Assembly (NCBI RefSeq): GCF_900177675.1
Contig: NZ_FXWM01000001.1
Location: 2,055,001 to 2,119,000 of the forward strand
From: Bacillus sp. OV166
Lineage (GTDB): Bacteria; Bacillota; Bacilli; Bacillales; Cytobacillaceae
DNA: 64,000 nt
Direction: 5' to 3'
The translations under genes were made by a program, and so were the position numbers. Numbering within the stretch: the first letter of the stretch is position 1; each line of letters begins with the position of its first letter. The notes beneath the pieces are model-generated. The model saw only the letters and a list, made by a program, of their open reading frames with translations, was not told where the DNA came from and did no database searches. Below, piece by piece: positions 52,485 to 61,406 of this stretch.

Positions 52485-54068
52485 ATGAAATATTCAAATC
52501 CAGTTATTAGCGGATTTCACCCTGATCCAAGTGTTTGCAGGGTTGGCAAAGATTATTATTTGGTTACCAGTTCGTTTGAATTTTTTCCAGGAATTCCGAT
52601 TTTTCATAGTACCGATTTAGTCAATTGGAAACAGATTGGCCATGTATTGACGCGTGAAAGTCAGCTTCCGCTCATCCGCATTCATAGAATGGGACCTTCA
52701 CAAGGAATATTTGCTCCAACAATCCGTTATCATAATGGATGCTTTTATGTAATTACAACCAATATCTCAACAAATAAGAATTTTTATGTTCATGCCGAAC
52801 AGCCAGAAGGTCCTTGGTCTGAGCCAATAGTCGTTGAGGGCTGGGGTGGAATTGATCCGTCCTTATATTTCGATGAAGATGGGAAAGTTTATTTGAGTGG
52901 AACAAGCTCTTTTGGTTCCAGTGAACCTGTAGGAATCTATCAGGCTGAGCTTGATATTGAGTCTGGACAGCTGTTAACAGAGCGTCAGTTAATTTGGAAA
53001 GGAACAGGGGGCAGCTCTCCGGAAGGGCCGCATCTATATAAAATCAATGGATGGTATTATTTAATGATTTCAGAGGGTGGTACAGAATATGGCCATATGG
53101 TAACGATTGCAAGAAGCAGAAGCCCTTACGGGCCTTTTGAGAGCAATCCCAATAATCCAATCCTGTCGAATCGGAGTACTGATGAACCAATTCAAGCCAC
53201 CGGTCATGCAGATTTGGTCCAAGCAGAGGACGGTACTTGGTGGTCTGTGTTTCTAGGGATCAGACCTGTGGGCTATCCAAAACGTCATCACCTTGGGCGT
53301 GAAACCAATCTTGCTTCAGTCCATTGGACAGAGGAAGGGTGGCCCATTATTGGAGCAGCAGGTCGAGCAGAATTGGTGAATGAAGCCAGATTACTTCCAT
53401 TAGATCAATCCCATCCATGGCAGGAAAAAGAAAATTTTGATAACGCTTTCCTTTCGCCGGTTTGGAATTTTTACCGTAATCCGATGGCAGGCTCTTGGTC
53501 AGTAACGGAACGATCTGGTTGGTTAACACTATATGGTCAATCTTCCACATTGAATGATTCAGGATCTCCCACATTTGTTGGCCGCAGGCAGCAGCATTTT
53601 AACTGTGAGATTTCGGCCCTTATGGAATTTATCCCAAATGAAGATGGAGAGGAAGCAGGACTTACCGTATTTATGAACGAGAATTATCATTATGAAATTG
53701 CTAGAGCACTTAAGGAAGGAAAGTCTATTATATTATTCCGCCGCCGAATTGGCAGCCTGTGGAAGGTAGAAGCAGAAGTAGAGTATGACGAGCCGACCGT
53801 TGTCTTTGGAATTCAAGCAGATGACTTTAGTTTTACCTTTTCTATTACATCCTCGAGTGGAGAAAAAATCACTTTGGGTAAAGGGGAAAGTTCTATACTT
53901 GCGACTGAAGTTGCTGGGGGTTTTACGGGCTTATTTTTTGGAATGTATGCGACTGGAAATGGCAAGATTTCTACTGCACCTGCCCATTTTGATTATTTTA
54001 ACTATGTACGAGGTGAAGATTCAAAAACTGATTTACTAACAGCATTAATAGGTGCATCAGTAGATTAA
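52485..54068 (+). CDS. Glycoside hydrolase family 43 (beta-xylosidase/arabinofuranosidase)
   Basis: Enzyme of 527 aa with a GH43 five-blade propeller at about 1-310 and a C-terminal concanavalin-like domain. Catalytic acids: Asp in GFHPDPSV (base), Asp in WGGIDPSLYF, and Glu in SSPEGPHLY (acid). The layout is typical of intracellular beta-xylosidases (XynB type). No signal peptide, so it acts on imported oligosaccharides. ATG 52485 gives the standard N-terminus; ATG 52461 is less likely. First gene of the glycoside block. Confidence 0.9.
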   Translation: MKYSNPVISGFHPDPSVCRVGKDYYLVTSSFEFFPGIPIFHSTDLVNWKQIGHVLTRESQLPLIRIHRMGPSQGIFAPTIRYHNGCFYVITTNISTNKNFYVHAEQPEGPWSEPIVVEGWGGIDPSLYFDEDGKVYLSGTSSFGSSEPVGIYQAELDIESGQLLTERQLIWKGTGGSSPEGPHLYKINGWYYLMISEGGTEYGHMVTIARSRSPYGPFESNPNNPILSNRSTDEPIQATGHADLVQAEDGTWWSVFLGIRPVGYPKRHHLGRETNLASVHWTEEGWPIIGAAGRAELVNEARLLPLDQSHPWQEKENFDNAFLSPVWNFYRNPMAGSWSVTERSGWLTLYGQSSTLNDSGSPTFVGRRQQHFNCEISALMEFIPNEDGEEAGLTVFMNENYHYEIARALKEGKSIILFRRRIGSLWKVEAEVEYDEPTVVFGIQADDFSFTFSITSSSGEKITLGKGESSILATEVAGGFTGLFFGMYATGNGKISTAPAHFDYFNYVRGEDSKTDLLTALIGASVD

Positions 54069-54135
54069 TAACTAATAAAGTTATCAGCCAATGAATGTTT
54101 TAAACGACGAATCTATAAAAAAAGGGGAAGTAAAA

Positions 54136-55014
54136 ATGACAATGGAAATTGGATTAAATTTATTTTCAGTATTTAGAGATTTAAACGAGGATTATTTCGG
54201 TACGTTAGAAAAGGTAGCTCAAATAGGGTACAAAAATATAGAGTTGATTTCTGTTAATTTTTCTACAGGCGAGCGCTTTTCGGATACCTTTTCCCTACCA
54301 GTCATCAAACAGAAGTTTGACGAGCTAGGATTAAAAGCGTTTGCAGCACATGAAGGTGTTGCCCCTGGTAAAGCGTTACTAGATGCTGATTGGGATAAGA
54401 TTATTCAAGAAAATGCAACACTTGGATGTCAGTCTATTGTTTTCCCGATGGCTTTTATATCAGGCCGTGAGGATACCCTTCAAACAGCCGAACATCTAAA
54501 TCAAATAGGAAAAAAGTGCAAAGAAGCGGGGATGAACTTTTACTATCATAACCATGCGCATGAGTTTAAGAGAATAGGAGAAACATCCTTATTTGAACTT
54601 CTAGTTGAAAATACCGATCCAGCGAACGTGAAATTTGAGCTGGACCTCGTTTGGGTTATGAGAGGCGGATATGATCCTCTTGCATTGCTTGAGAAATTGG
54701 GGAGTCGCTGCGACATGATCCATCAGAAGGACTTAGGCAAACATGTAAATCCAGTTAGTATATTTACCGCATCGAGCCAAGAAGAAAGCAATGACCTGAT
54801 GAAAATATATACAGAGTATGTGAAGCCAAATGATTTTGTCAATCTCGGAACTGGTATCGTTAATTTTCAAGAAACCTATCAAATACTTAATGAATTAGGA
54901 TACATCCGTTATGCAATTGTGGAAAACGAAGGACATCTAGGAGATAAATTTACAAGCATTTCGGGGGATTTAACAGTAATGGAGAAATCTATAAAAGGTC
55001 TTATCAAAAATTAA
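54136..55014 (+). CDS. Sugar phosphate isomerase/epimerase-family protein
   Basis: Xylose-isomerase-like TIM barrel of 292 aa. Metal-ligand type segments are ELISVNF, YHNHAHEF, FELDLVWVMRGG and HQKDLG. ATG 54136 with AAAGGGG; the upstream ATG 54091 has no site. It is 18 bp before a Gfo/Idh/MocA dehydrogenase. This pairing is known from inositol catabolism and from 3-keto-glycoside and C-glycoside cleavage systems, so it may epimerise or eliminate from an oxidised sugar. Substrate unknown. Confidence 0.82.
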   Translation: MTMEIGLNLFSVFRDLNEDYFGTLEKVAQIGYKNIELISVNFSTGERFSDTFSLPVIKQKFDELGLKAFAAHEGVAPGKALLDADWDKIIQENATLGCQSIVFPMAFISGREDTLQTAEHLNQIGKKCKEAGMNFYYHNHAHEFKRIGETSLFELLVENTDPANVKFELDLVWVMRGGYDPLALLEKLGSRCDMIHQKDLGKHVNPVSIFTASSQEESNDLMKIYTEYVKPNDFVNLGTGIVNFQETYQILNELGYIRYAIVENEGHLGDKFTSISGDLTVMEKSIKGLIKN

Positions 55015-55032
55015 TTAAGAGGAGTGTTCCTA

Positions 55033-56130
55033 ATGTCTAAAAAGTTAAATATTGGAATCATCGGCTGTGGCGGAATTGCCAATCAAAAGCACATGCCTTC
55101 ATTGGCAAAGCTTGGTCATTTAGGAGAAATGACTGCCTTTTGCGACGTGGTAGAGGATAGAGCCGTTAAAGCAGCACAGCAATTCGGCACAGAAGAGGCA
55201 AAAGTTTATACCAATTATAAGGAGTTATTACAGGATGGCTCGATTGATGTTGTTCATGTACTTACTCCTAATCTGCAACACTCCTTTATCACTGTTGATG
55301 CACTAGAAGCAGGAAAGCATGTCATGTGCGAAAAGCCAATGGCCATCAATTCAAAAGAAGCCGAAGAAATGATTGATGCAGCCAATCGAACAGGAAAGAA
55401 GCTTACAATAGGTTACCAAAACCGTTTTCGTGATGACTCGGAAGTATTGTACAAAGCTTCAAGTGAAGGTGAATTCGGCGATATTTATTTTGCTAAGGCA
55501 CATGCCATTAGAAGAAGAGCGGTTCCTACATGGGGGGTGTTTCTTGATGTAGAACAACAAGGTGGCGGACCATTAATCGACATCGGTACACATGCATTGG
55601 ATTTGACGCTTTGGTGTATGGACAATTACAAACCGCAATCTGTAACAGGTTCCGTTTTCCATAAGCTTGCAGATAAACATGAAGGAAATTTGTTCGGACC
55701 ATGGGACCCAGAAACATATAGGGTAGAAGATTCAGCGTTTGGATTTATTAAAATGGAAAATGGGGCCACGATCATTTTAGAATGTTCTTGGGCATTAAAT
55801 ACAACGGATGTTCGAGAAGCAATGGCAACCTTATGTGGCACAGAAGGTGGTGCTGAAATGAAAGCATTACCAAATTCACCTACAAGTGAGTTAGTTTTCA
55901 ATGGCACAAAATACGGAAAGTTGGTTGAAACGAAACCTGCCACAGGCGGAGGAATTGCTTATTTTGATGCAGGGGCAGAGGAGCCTGGAGTAAAAGAGGC
56001 GAGACAGTGGCTGGAATGCATTATTAATGATACAGAACCACTTGTTAAACCGGAACAAGCATTAGTTGTCACACAAATTTTAGAGGCGATATATACCTCA
56101 GCAAAGACAGGAAAAACAATAGACTTTTAA
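55033..56130 (+). CDS. Gfo/Idh/MocA-family oxidoreductase
   Basis: NAD(P)-dependent sugar dehydrogenase of 365 aa. Rossmann motif GIIGCGGIANQKHMPSL, catalytic Lys in HVMCEKPMA, and LIDIGTHALDLTLW with the conserved His. ATG 55033 with AGAGGAG; a GTG nine bases upstream is in frame. Likely oxidises a sugar or glycoside hydroxyl (often C3) in partnership with the upstream isomerase-like protein. Confidence 0.87.
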   Translation: MSKKLNIGIIGCGGIANQKHMPSLAKLGHLGEMTAFCDVVEDRAVKAAQQFGTEEAKVYTNYKELLQDGSIDVVHVLTPNLQHSFITVDALEAGKHVMCEKPMAINSKEAEEMIDAANRTGKKLTIGYQNRFRDDSEVLYKASSEGEFGDIYFAKAHAIRRRAVPTWGVFLDVEQQGGGPLIDIGTHALDLTLWCMDNYKPQSVTGSVFHKLADKHEGNLFGPWDPETYRVEDSAFGFIKMENGATIILECSWALNTTDVREAMATLCGTEGGAEMKALPNSPTSELVFNGTKYGKLVETKPATGGGIAYFDAGAEEPGVKEARQWLECIINDTEPLVKPEQALVVTQILEAIYTSAKTGKTIDF

Positions 56131-56235
56131 TAAACGGGCAATCAAGAATAAGAAAATGGGGGATTTTAGATCCTCCTTTTTCCTACCTGTTTCTGAGCAA
56201 AAAGGTGATCCTCTAATTAAAGGAGTAAAAAATTC

Positions 56236-57426
56236 GTGTCGAATACACCATCGTTATGGAACAAAACCTTTTTTATTATCATGTTTGCTAATGCATTTGC
56301 TTTTTTCGCATTTGATATATTGCTGCCAACTCTCCCACTCTTTTTGGCAAAACATGGGGGACTCGATATATCCCAAATAGGATTAATTATCGGGAGTTTT
56401 ACTTTTTCAGCCATTATCATTCGTCCTTTTACTGAATTCTTTACCAATAAATTTGGAAAAAAGAAAACATTAGTAGTCTCCATTCTTATTTGTTTAATCT
56501 CCTCTCTAGGTTATTATTTTGGGACAAACTTCATCCTTGCACTTTCCATTCGTATTCTGCATGGTTTCGGTTTTGGTCTTGCTGTCACGATTCTTTCCAC
56601 TTTAGCAGCGGAGATTATTCCAAAACAAAGAAGGGGCGAAGGGATGGGTATGCTTGGGAATGGTACAACGATTGCTTTAGCATTATCGCCATTTGTTGGG
56701 ATATGGCTGTTTAATTCCTATAATCCAATCATATTATTCGGTACCGCAGGAGCTAGTTTACTAATCTTCCTGTTTTGTATTAGTTTCATTTCTTTCCCCG
56801 AAAGTGTGATCAATTCCAATCAAAAAGAAACATCATTCCTAAAATCATTGATTGAACCTTCTGCTATTTTTCCTAGCTACTTGATGCTTTTATTTGGCAT
56901 ATGCATGGGCGGAGTCATTAGTTTTATGGCACTTTATGCAAAAGAGTTAGAGATAGAAGGTGTAGAATGGTTTTATTTCGTAAATACGGTTAGTGGATTC
57001 TTAATCCGTTTCATTTCAGGAAAAGTATTTGACCGTAAAGGACATGCTTGGGTGTTAGTTCCAAGTTCGATCTCAGTCATAATTGGTTTTGTATTAATAT
57101 ATCAAACTACTACTTTAAGTGATTTAATCATTGCTGCAATCCTATATGGGATGGGTACAGGATCATTATTCCCTTCCCTCCAGGCCTGGGCACTGAATAA
57201 TACGAAGCCTGAACGGTATACGAAAGTAACCGCCATGTTTTTTAATTCATTTGACTTAGGAATTGGAGGAGGGTCTGCCGTTCTTGGTTTGATTGCGGCA
57301 AAAACAAATTATGGTTCTATTTATTTGTTTTCAGCCTTCGTAATGGTATTTTTTCTCCTTGTCTATTGTTCCGTATTATTTTTAAACAAACAAAACATGG
57401 TGAGAATTCAGAAAAGAGCAAATTGA
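56236..57426 (+). CDS. MFS transporter of the glycoside block
   Basis: Carrier of 396 aa with 12 expected segments. RPFTEFFTNKFGKKKTLVVS is the loop 2-3 motif, and RILHGFGFGLAVTILSTLAAEIIPKQRRGEGMG is motif-C-like, usual in MFS exporters and sugar carriers. GTG start with AAAGGAG. It lies between the dehydrogenase and the GH3 gene, so uptake of a glycoside or efflux of a product is plausible. Confidence 0.82.
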   Translation: MSNTPSLWNKTFFIIMFANAFAFFAFDILLPTLPLFLAKHGGLDISQIGLIIGSFTFSAIIIRPFTEFFTNKFGKKKTLVVSILICLISSLGYYFGTNFILALSIRILHGFGFGLAVTILSTLAAEIIPKQRRGEGMGMLGNGTTIALALSPFVGIWLFNSYNPIILFGTAGASLLIFLFCISFISFPESVINSNQKETSFLKSLIEPSAIFPSYLMLLFGICMGGVISFMALYAKELEIEGVEWFYFVNTVSGFLIRFISGKVFDRKGHAWVLVPSSISVIIGFVLIYQTTTLSDLIIAAILYGMGTGSLFPSLQAWALNNTKPERYTKVTAMFFNSFDLGIGGGSAVLGLIAAKTNYGSIYLFSAFVMVFFLLVYCSVLFLNKQNMVRIQKRAN

Positions 57427-57491
57427 ATATTGTGAGCAACTTTGGAAATGAAGATGGTCACTACTACACTGTTTTCATTGGAGGATTATAA

Positions 57492-59768
57492 ATGAAAAAT
57501 GTTAAAACAAAAATCGATACTGAAGATCATATCAAATATGTGGAAAATAAAGGTGGACCAACGTTAGGATATTCCGAAACTTCTGGAGTTACGATCATCC
57601 AAAAAGATGGCCATTTTTTTAAGGATTTAAACAAAGATGGAAAAATAGATAAATATGAAGATTGGAGATTAACTCCTGAGGAGAGAGCAAAGGACCTTGC
57701 ATCTAAAATGACAATTGAGCAAATCGCGGGACTCATGTTATATAGTAGGCATCAAGCCGTTCCTGCAGGGAGTAAGGGTTGGTTTGCTGGTACGTACGGG
57801 GGTAAGTCCTACGAAGAAAGCGGTGCGAATCCATGGGACTTAAACGATGAACAAATCGAGTTTCTTTCTAAAGATAATTTAAGACATATCCTCGTAACTA
57901 CGGTCGAAAGCCCTGAGTCTGCTGTGCGATGGAATAACAATATTCAGGCTTTTGCAGAAGGGACAGGGCTTGGTATCCCAGCAAACAACAGCTCAGATCC
58001 ACGCCATGGTTCAGATTCTAGTACAGAATTTAATGCAGGAGCGGGAGGCAACATTTCTATGTGGCCTGAGCCACTTGGTCTTGCGGCAACATTTAATCCA
58101 GAAGTGGCAGAAAGATTTGGAGAAATAGCCTCAAAGGAGTACCGGGCTTTAGGCATTACAACTGCATTATCGCCGCAAATTGATATTGCAACAGATCCGC
58201 GTTGGTTCCGTTTTAATGGAACCTTTGGTGAAGATTCACAGCTTTCCGCTGATATGGCTCAAGCTTATGTGGAAGGTTTTCAGAATTCAGCAGGTGATAA
58301 AGAAATTACTGAAGGCTGGGGTTATTACAGTGTTAATGCAATGGTAAAACATTGGCCGGGAGGCGGCTCTGGCGAGAGTGGAAGGGATGCACACTATGGA
58401 TATGGTAAGTTTGCCGTTTATCCAGGCGGCAACTTTGAAGAACATTTAATTCCATTTACTGAAGGTGCCTTTAACTTACCTGGAAAAACAAAGATGGCTT
58501 CTGCGGTTATGCCTTATTACACTATTTCAGTGGAACAAGATCCGGTAAATGGAGAAAATGTTGGTAACTCTTACAATTCTTACTTAATAAATGATTTGCT
58601 TCGAAAAAGATATGGTTATGATGGTGTTGTTTGCACGGATTGGATCATTACTGCCGATGAACCAGAGAATATTGATACGTTTGTCGGCGGGAAGCCATGG
58701 GGTGTTGAAAATCTGACCGTTGCCGAGCGGCATTATAAATTAATTTTAGCTGGGGTCGATCAATTCGGAGGGAATAATGAAGCGGGTCCAATCCTGGAAG
58801 CGTACCAAATGGGGATTGCTGAATTTGGTGAGGCATGGATGCGCAAGCGCTTTGAAGAATCAGCAGTACGTTTATTAAAAAATATCTTCCGTCTAGGAAT
58901 CTTTGAAAATCCTTATATAAAAGTGGAAGAAAGTGTTCATGAGGTTGGGAAACCAGAGTATATGCAGGAAGGATATGAAGCGCAGCTTAAGTCTATTGTT
59001 ATGTTGAAAAATAGGAATAGCATCCTGCCACTAAATAAAGAAAAAGTCGTCTATATCCCTAAAAAATATACACCTGCAGGCAAAGATTGGTTTGGTAATC
59101 CAACACCTGAAAAATTCGAATATCCAGTTAATATCGATGTTGCTAGGAAATATTTTAAGGTAACGGATAACCCTGAAGATGCAGATTTTGGATTGGTCTT
59201 TATTAGCACTCCTAAGTCCGGAACTGGTTATAGTCATGATGATGTAAAGGAAGGTGGAAATGGATATGTACCAATCAGCCTTCAATACAAACCCTATACG
59301 GCGATTTATGCTCGAGAAAAAAGTCTTGCTGGTGACGCTCGTGAGGGTGATGTTTTAAACCGATCGTACAAAGGAAAAACGGTGACTCCAAGTAATACCA
59401 AGGATTTGGATATGGTGGTAGAAACAATTGAAGTAATGAAAGGAAAACCGGTAATTGTTTCGCTTCTCCTATCGAACCCGACAGTGGTGGATGAATTTGA
59501 AAAGAATGTCGATGCTATTATTACGAATTTTGGGGTTCAGGATCAAGCTATTTTTGATATTTTAACAGACGGAGCTGAGCCTTCGGGTCTTCTACCAATG
59601 CAAATGCCTGCTAACATGAAAACCGTCGAAGATCAATTGGAAGATGTGGCCCATGACATGGAGTGTCATGCAGACTCTGAAGGTCATGTGTATGACTTCG
59701 CATTTGGTCTTAACTGGGCTGGTAGGATTCAAGATGATAGAACAAAAAAATATCAAAAAACCAAATAG
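57492..59768 (+). CDS. Glycoside hydrolase family 3 protein
   Basis: Large GH3 enzyme of 758 aa. The nucleophile Asp is in YDGVVCTDWI, and KHWPGGGSGESGRDAHYGYG is the substrate-binding Lys-His region. A DLNKDGKIDKYEDWR segment near residue 45 resembles a calcium-binding EF-hand/dockerin-like loop, which also occurs in some Bacillus GH3 proteins. No signal peptide, so it is intracellular. Beta-glucosidase or beta-xylosidase activity is likely; specificity not readable. AGGAGG-like site (GGAGGAT). Confidence 0.88.
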   Translation: MKNVKTKIDTEDHIKYVENKGGPTLGYSETSGVTIIQKDGHFFKDLNKDGKIDKYEDWRLTPEERAKDLASKMTIEQIAGLMLYSRHQAVPAGSKGWFAGTYGGKSYEESGANPWDLNDEQIEFLSKDNLRHILVTTVESPESAVRWNNNIQAFAEGTGLGIPANNSSDPRHGSDSSTEFNAGAGGNISMWPEPLGLAATFNPEVAERFGEIASKEYRALGITTALSPQIDIATDPRWFRFNGTFGEDSQLSADMAQAYVEGFQNSAGDKEITEGWGYYSVNAMVKHWPGGGSGESGRDAHYGYGKFAVYPGGNFEEHLIPFTEGAFNLPGKTKMASAVMPYYTISVEQDPVNGENVGNSYNSYLINDLLRKRYGYDGVVCTDWIITADEPENIDTFVGGKPWGVENLTVAERHYKLILAGVDQFGGNNEAGPILEAYQMGIAEFGEAWMRKRFEESAVRLLKNIFRLGIFENPYIKVEESVHEVGKPEYMQEGYEAQLKSIVMLKNRNSILPLNKEKVVYIPKKYTPAGKDWFGNPTPEKFEYPVNIDVARKYFKVTDNPEDADFGLVFISTPKSGTGYSHDDVKEGGNGYVPISLQYKPYTAIYAREKSLAGDAREGDVLNRSYKGKTVTPSNTKDLDMVVETIEVMKGKPVIVSLLLSNPTVVDEFEKNVDAIITNFGVQDQAIFDILTDGAEPSGLLPMQMPANMKTVEDQLEDVAHDMECHADSEGHVYDFAFGLNWAGRIQDDRTKKYQKTK

Positions 59769-59841
59769 AAAAAAGTAACCTAAACAACAAAGAAAAAAGT
59801 TAAGAATGAAACTCGAAAAATGAAGAGGAGATGAAAGCCGT

Positions 59842-61002
59842 ATGAAGTCGTTTCAAAACTTAAGCCCATTATTAAAAAGTTTTGTGGAAAGGGGGCCTGT
59901 TGGCTGCGCCTGTTCTGTTATGCACCATGGAGAAAAGGTATTTGAAGAGTACATTGGCTATGCTGATTTAGAAACTCAAAAACCTGTTTCTACCGATACG
60001 CTTTTCCGGATCCACTCCATGACAAAGATCGTTACATGTACAGCTGCCATGATCTTATATGAACGAGGGCTGTTTTTGTTGAATGACCCGCTCGAGGAAT
60101 ATTTACCTGAATTCAAAAATCCACATGTCTACCGGACTGCTAAAGAAGGAGAACAGATTATAACGCCTGCATCAAATTCTATCAGGATCAAAGACCTGTT
60201 CACGATGACATCCGGTTTAAGTTATAGCTGGGGAACAACAGAACAGGAAAGCGAGGTAAGAAGAGTAGAGGAACGATTAAATAGTCAGGATGATTTTACC
60301 CAAGAAACATATATTCGAACACTTTCTAAAGCACTAAGTACGATTCCTCTTGCGTTTGATCCCGGAACCGGATGGAAGTATGGTTATAGTCATGATGTTT
60401 TGGGAGCATTAATAGAGGTGGTATCCGGAAAGACTCTCGGCCAATTCTTAAAAGATGAAATCTTCCAACCTTTATCAATGAATAACACCTTCTTTAATCT
60501 GCCTGATGAGAAAAAAGATTTCCTTTCCAGCTTTTACATACGGAATGAGGAAGGCAGCCTGATAAAAAGCTCGGATATGTTTCCAAAAGTAAAGACTCGC
60601 TTTGAAAGTGGTGGCGGAGGTCTATTCTCTACGCTAAGTGATTATAGTCAATTTGCTCATATGTTAGCCAGTGGCGGGGAAATGAATGGAAATCGAATTA
60701 TAGGAAGAAAAACAATCGAACTAATGTCAATGAATCATCTAAACTCGGAGAATTCAGTTGATTATAATTGGGATCGCCTGGCCGGGTATGGCTATGGTCT
60801 TGGAGTGCAGATAATGATGAATCCTCCATTGTCAGGCAGCAACAGCCCTGTTGGTGAATTCGGCTGGAACGGCATGTCAGGAACATGGGTAACGATTTGT
60901 CCAAAAGAAAATCTTTCTGCTGTTTATATGCAGCAAATGCTGCCAAACTTTGAGGACTCTCAGCAGCCTAGACTACGATCTGTTATTTATGGAGCACTTT
61001 GA
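59842..61002 (+). CDS. Serine hydrolase (beta-lactamase/class C-like esterase)
   Basis: Penicillin-binding-protein-like serine hydrolase of 386 aa. Catalytic Ser59-x-x-Lys62 (HSMTK) and Tyr182-Ser-His184 (GYSHD) are visible; FESGGGGLFSTLSDYSQFA lies before the third motif. Without signal peptide, so a cytosolic esterase (EstB/LovD-like) is more likely than a beta-lactamase. As part of the glycoside block it may remove acyl groups from plant glycosides. AGAGGAG ribosome site. Confidence 0.83.
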   Translation: MKSFQNLSPLLKSFVERGPVGCACSVMHHGEKVFEEYIGYADLETQKPVSTDTLFRIHSMTKIVTCTAAMILYERGLFLLNDPLEEYLPEFKNPHVYRTAKEGEQIITPASNSIRIKDLFTMTSGLSYSWGTTEQESEVRRVEERLNSQDDFTQETYIRTLSKALSTIPLAFDPGTGWKYGYSHDVLGALIEVVSGKTLGQFLKDEIFQPLSMNNTFFNLPDEKKDFLSSFYIRNEEGSLIKSSDMFPKVKTRFESGGGGLFSTLSDYSQFAHMLASGGEMNGNRIIGRKTIELMSMNHLNSENSVDYNWDRLAGYGYGLGVQIMMNPPLSGSNSPVGEFGWNGMSGTWVTICPKENLSAVYMQQMLPNFEDSQQPRLRSVIYGAL

Positions 61003-61025
61003 GCCTAAAAAAACTTCTATAAAAT

Positions 61026-61060
61026 AAGTCTTGGGTGAAAATTAGCTCAAGGCTTTTTGT
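61026..61060 (+). terminator. Terminator after serine hydrolase
   Basis: Stem AAGTCTTGGG / CTCAAGGCTT with G-U pairs, T5 tail. Confidence 0.75.
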
Positions 61061-61186
61061 TTTTCATTAAATTCCTATAATAATAAGAGTATGATTCTTT
61101 TATGAAATTCTTTTTCTTTTTTTATTTATATAATAAAATATTACTATTTTTCGATGAATATTACCATACATCAAGTTAGAAATTAA

Positions 61187-61219
61187 TATAATTAGATTGT
61201 AAATCTGAAAACGCTTTCT
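61187..61219 (+). promoter_or_regulatory. -10 TATAAT and strong cre site in the gap before the sensor kinase
   Basis: TATAAT at 61187-61192 and TGAAAACGCTTTCT at 61206-61219. The second fits the cre consensus except for the last base and is the best cre candidate in the window. No good -35 was seen. The surrounding 404-bp gap holds this site, two hairpin terminators and AT-rich DNA. Confidence 0.5.
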
Positions 61220-61241
61220 ATTAATTCGATCGTAACTAATA

Positions 61242-61276
61242 GCCGTGAGTAAAAAATAGCTCTCGGCCTTTTATTA
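61242..61276 (+). terminator. Hairpin terminator before the sensor kinase gene
   Basis: Stem GCCGTGAG / CTCTCGGC (one mismatch), then CTTTTATTATT. It lies 130 bp before the next gene and just after the cre site. Confidence 0.6.
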
Positions 61277-61406
61277 TTGACTATCACTTATTTTAGAAGG
61301 ATTCCCTTAGTAAGCCTTTTTTTAAAATGGACTTTTCAGAATATTTTTTAATTTATATTGTATAATTGGAATTACATTTTAGAGAGTTTACAACTGGAGG
61401 ATCACT

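Noticed and set aside
56156..56380. Small plus-strand frame before the third MFS gene
   Set aside because: It overlaps the MFS start out of frame and has no family resemblance; GTG 56236 with AAAGGAG explains the region.
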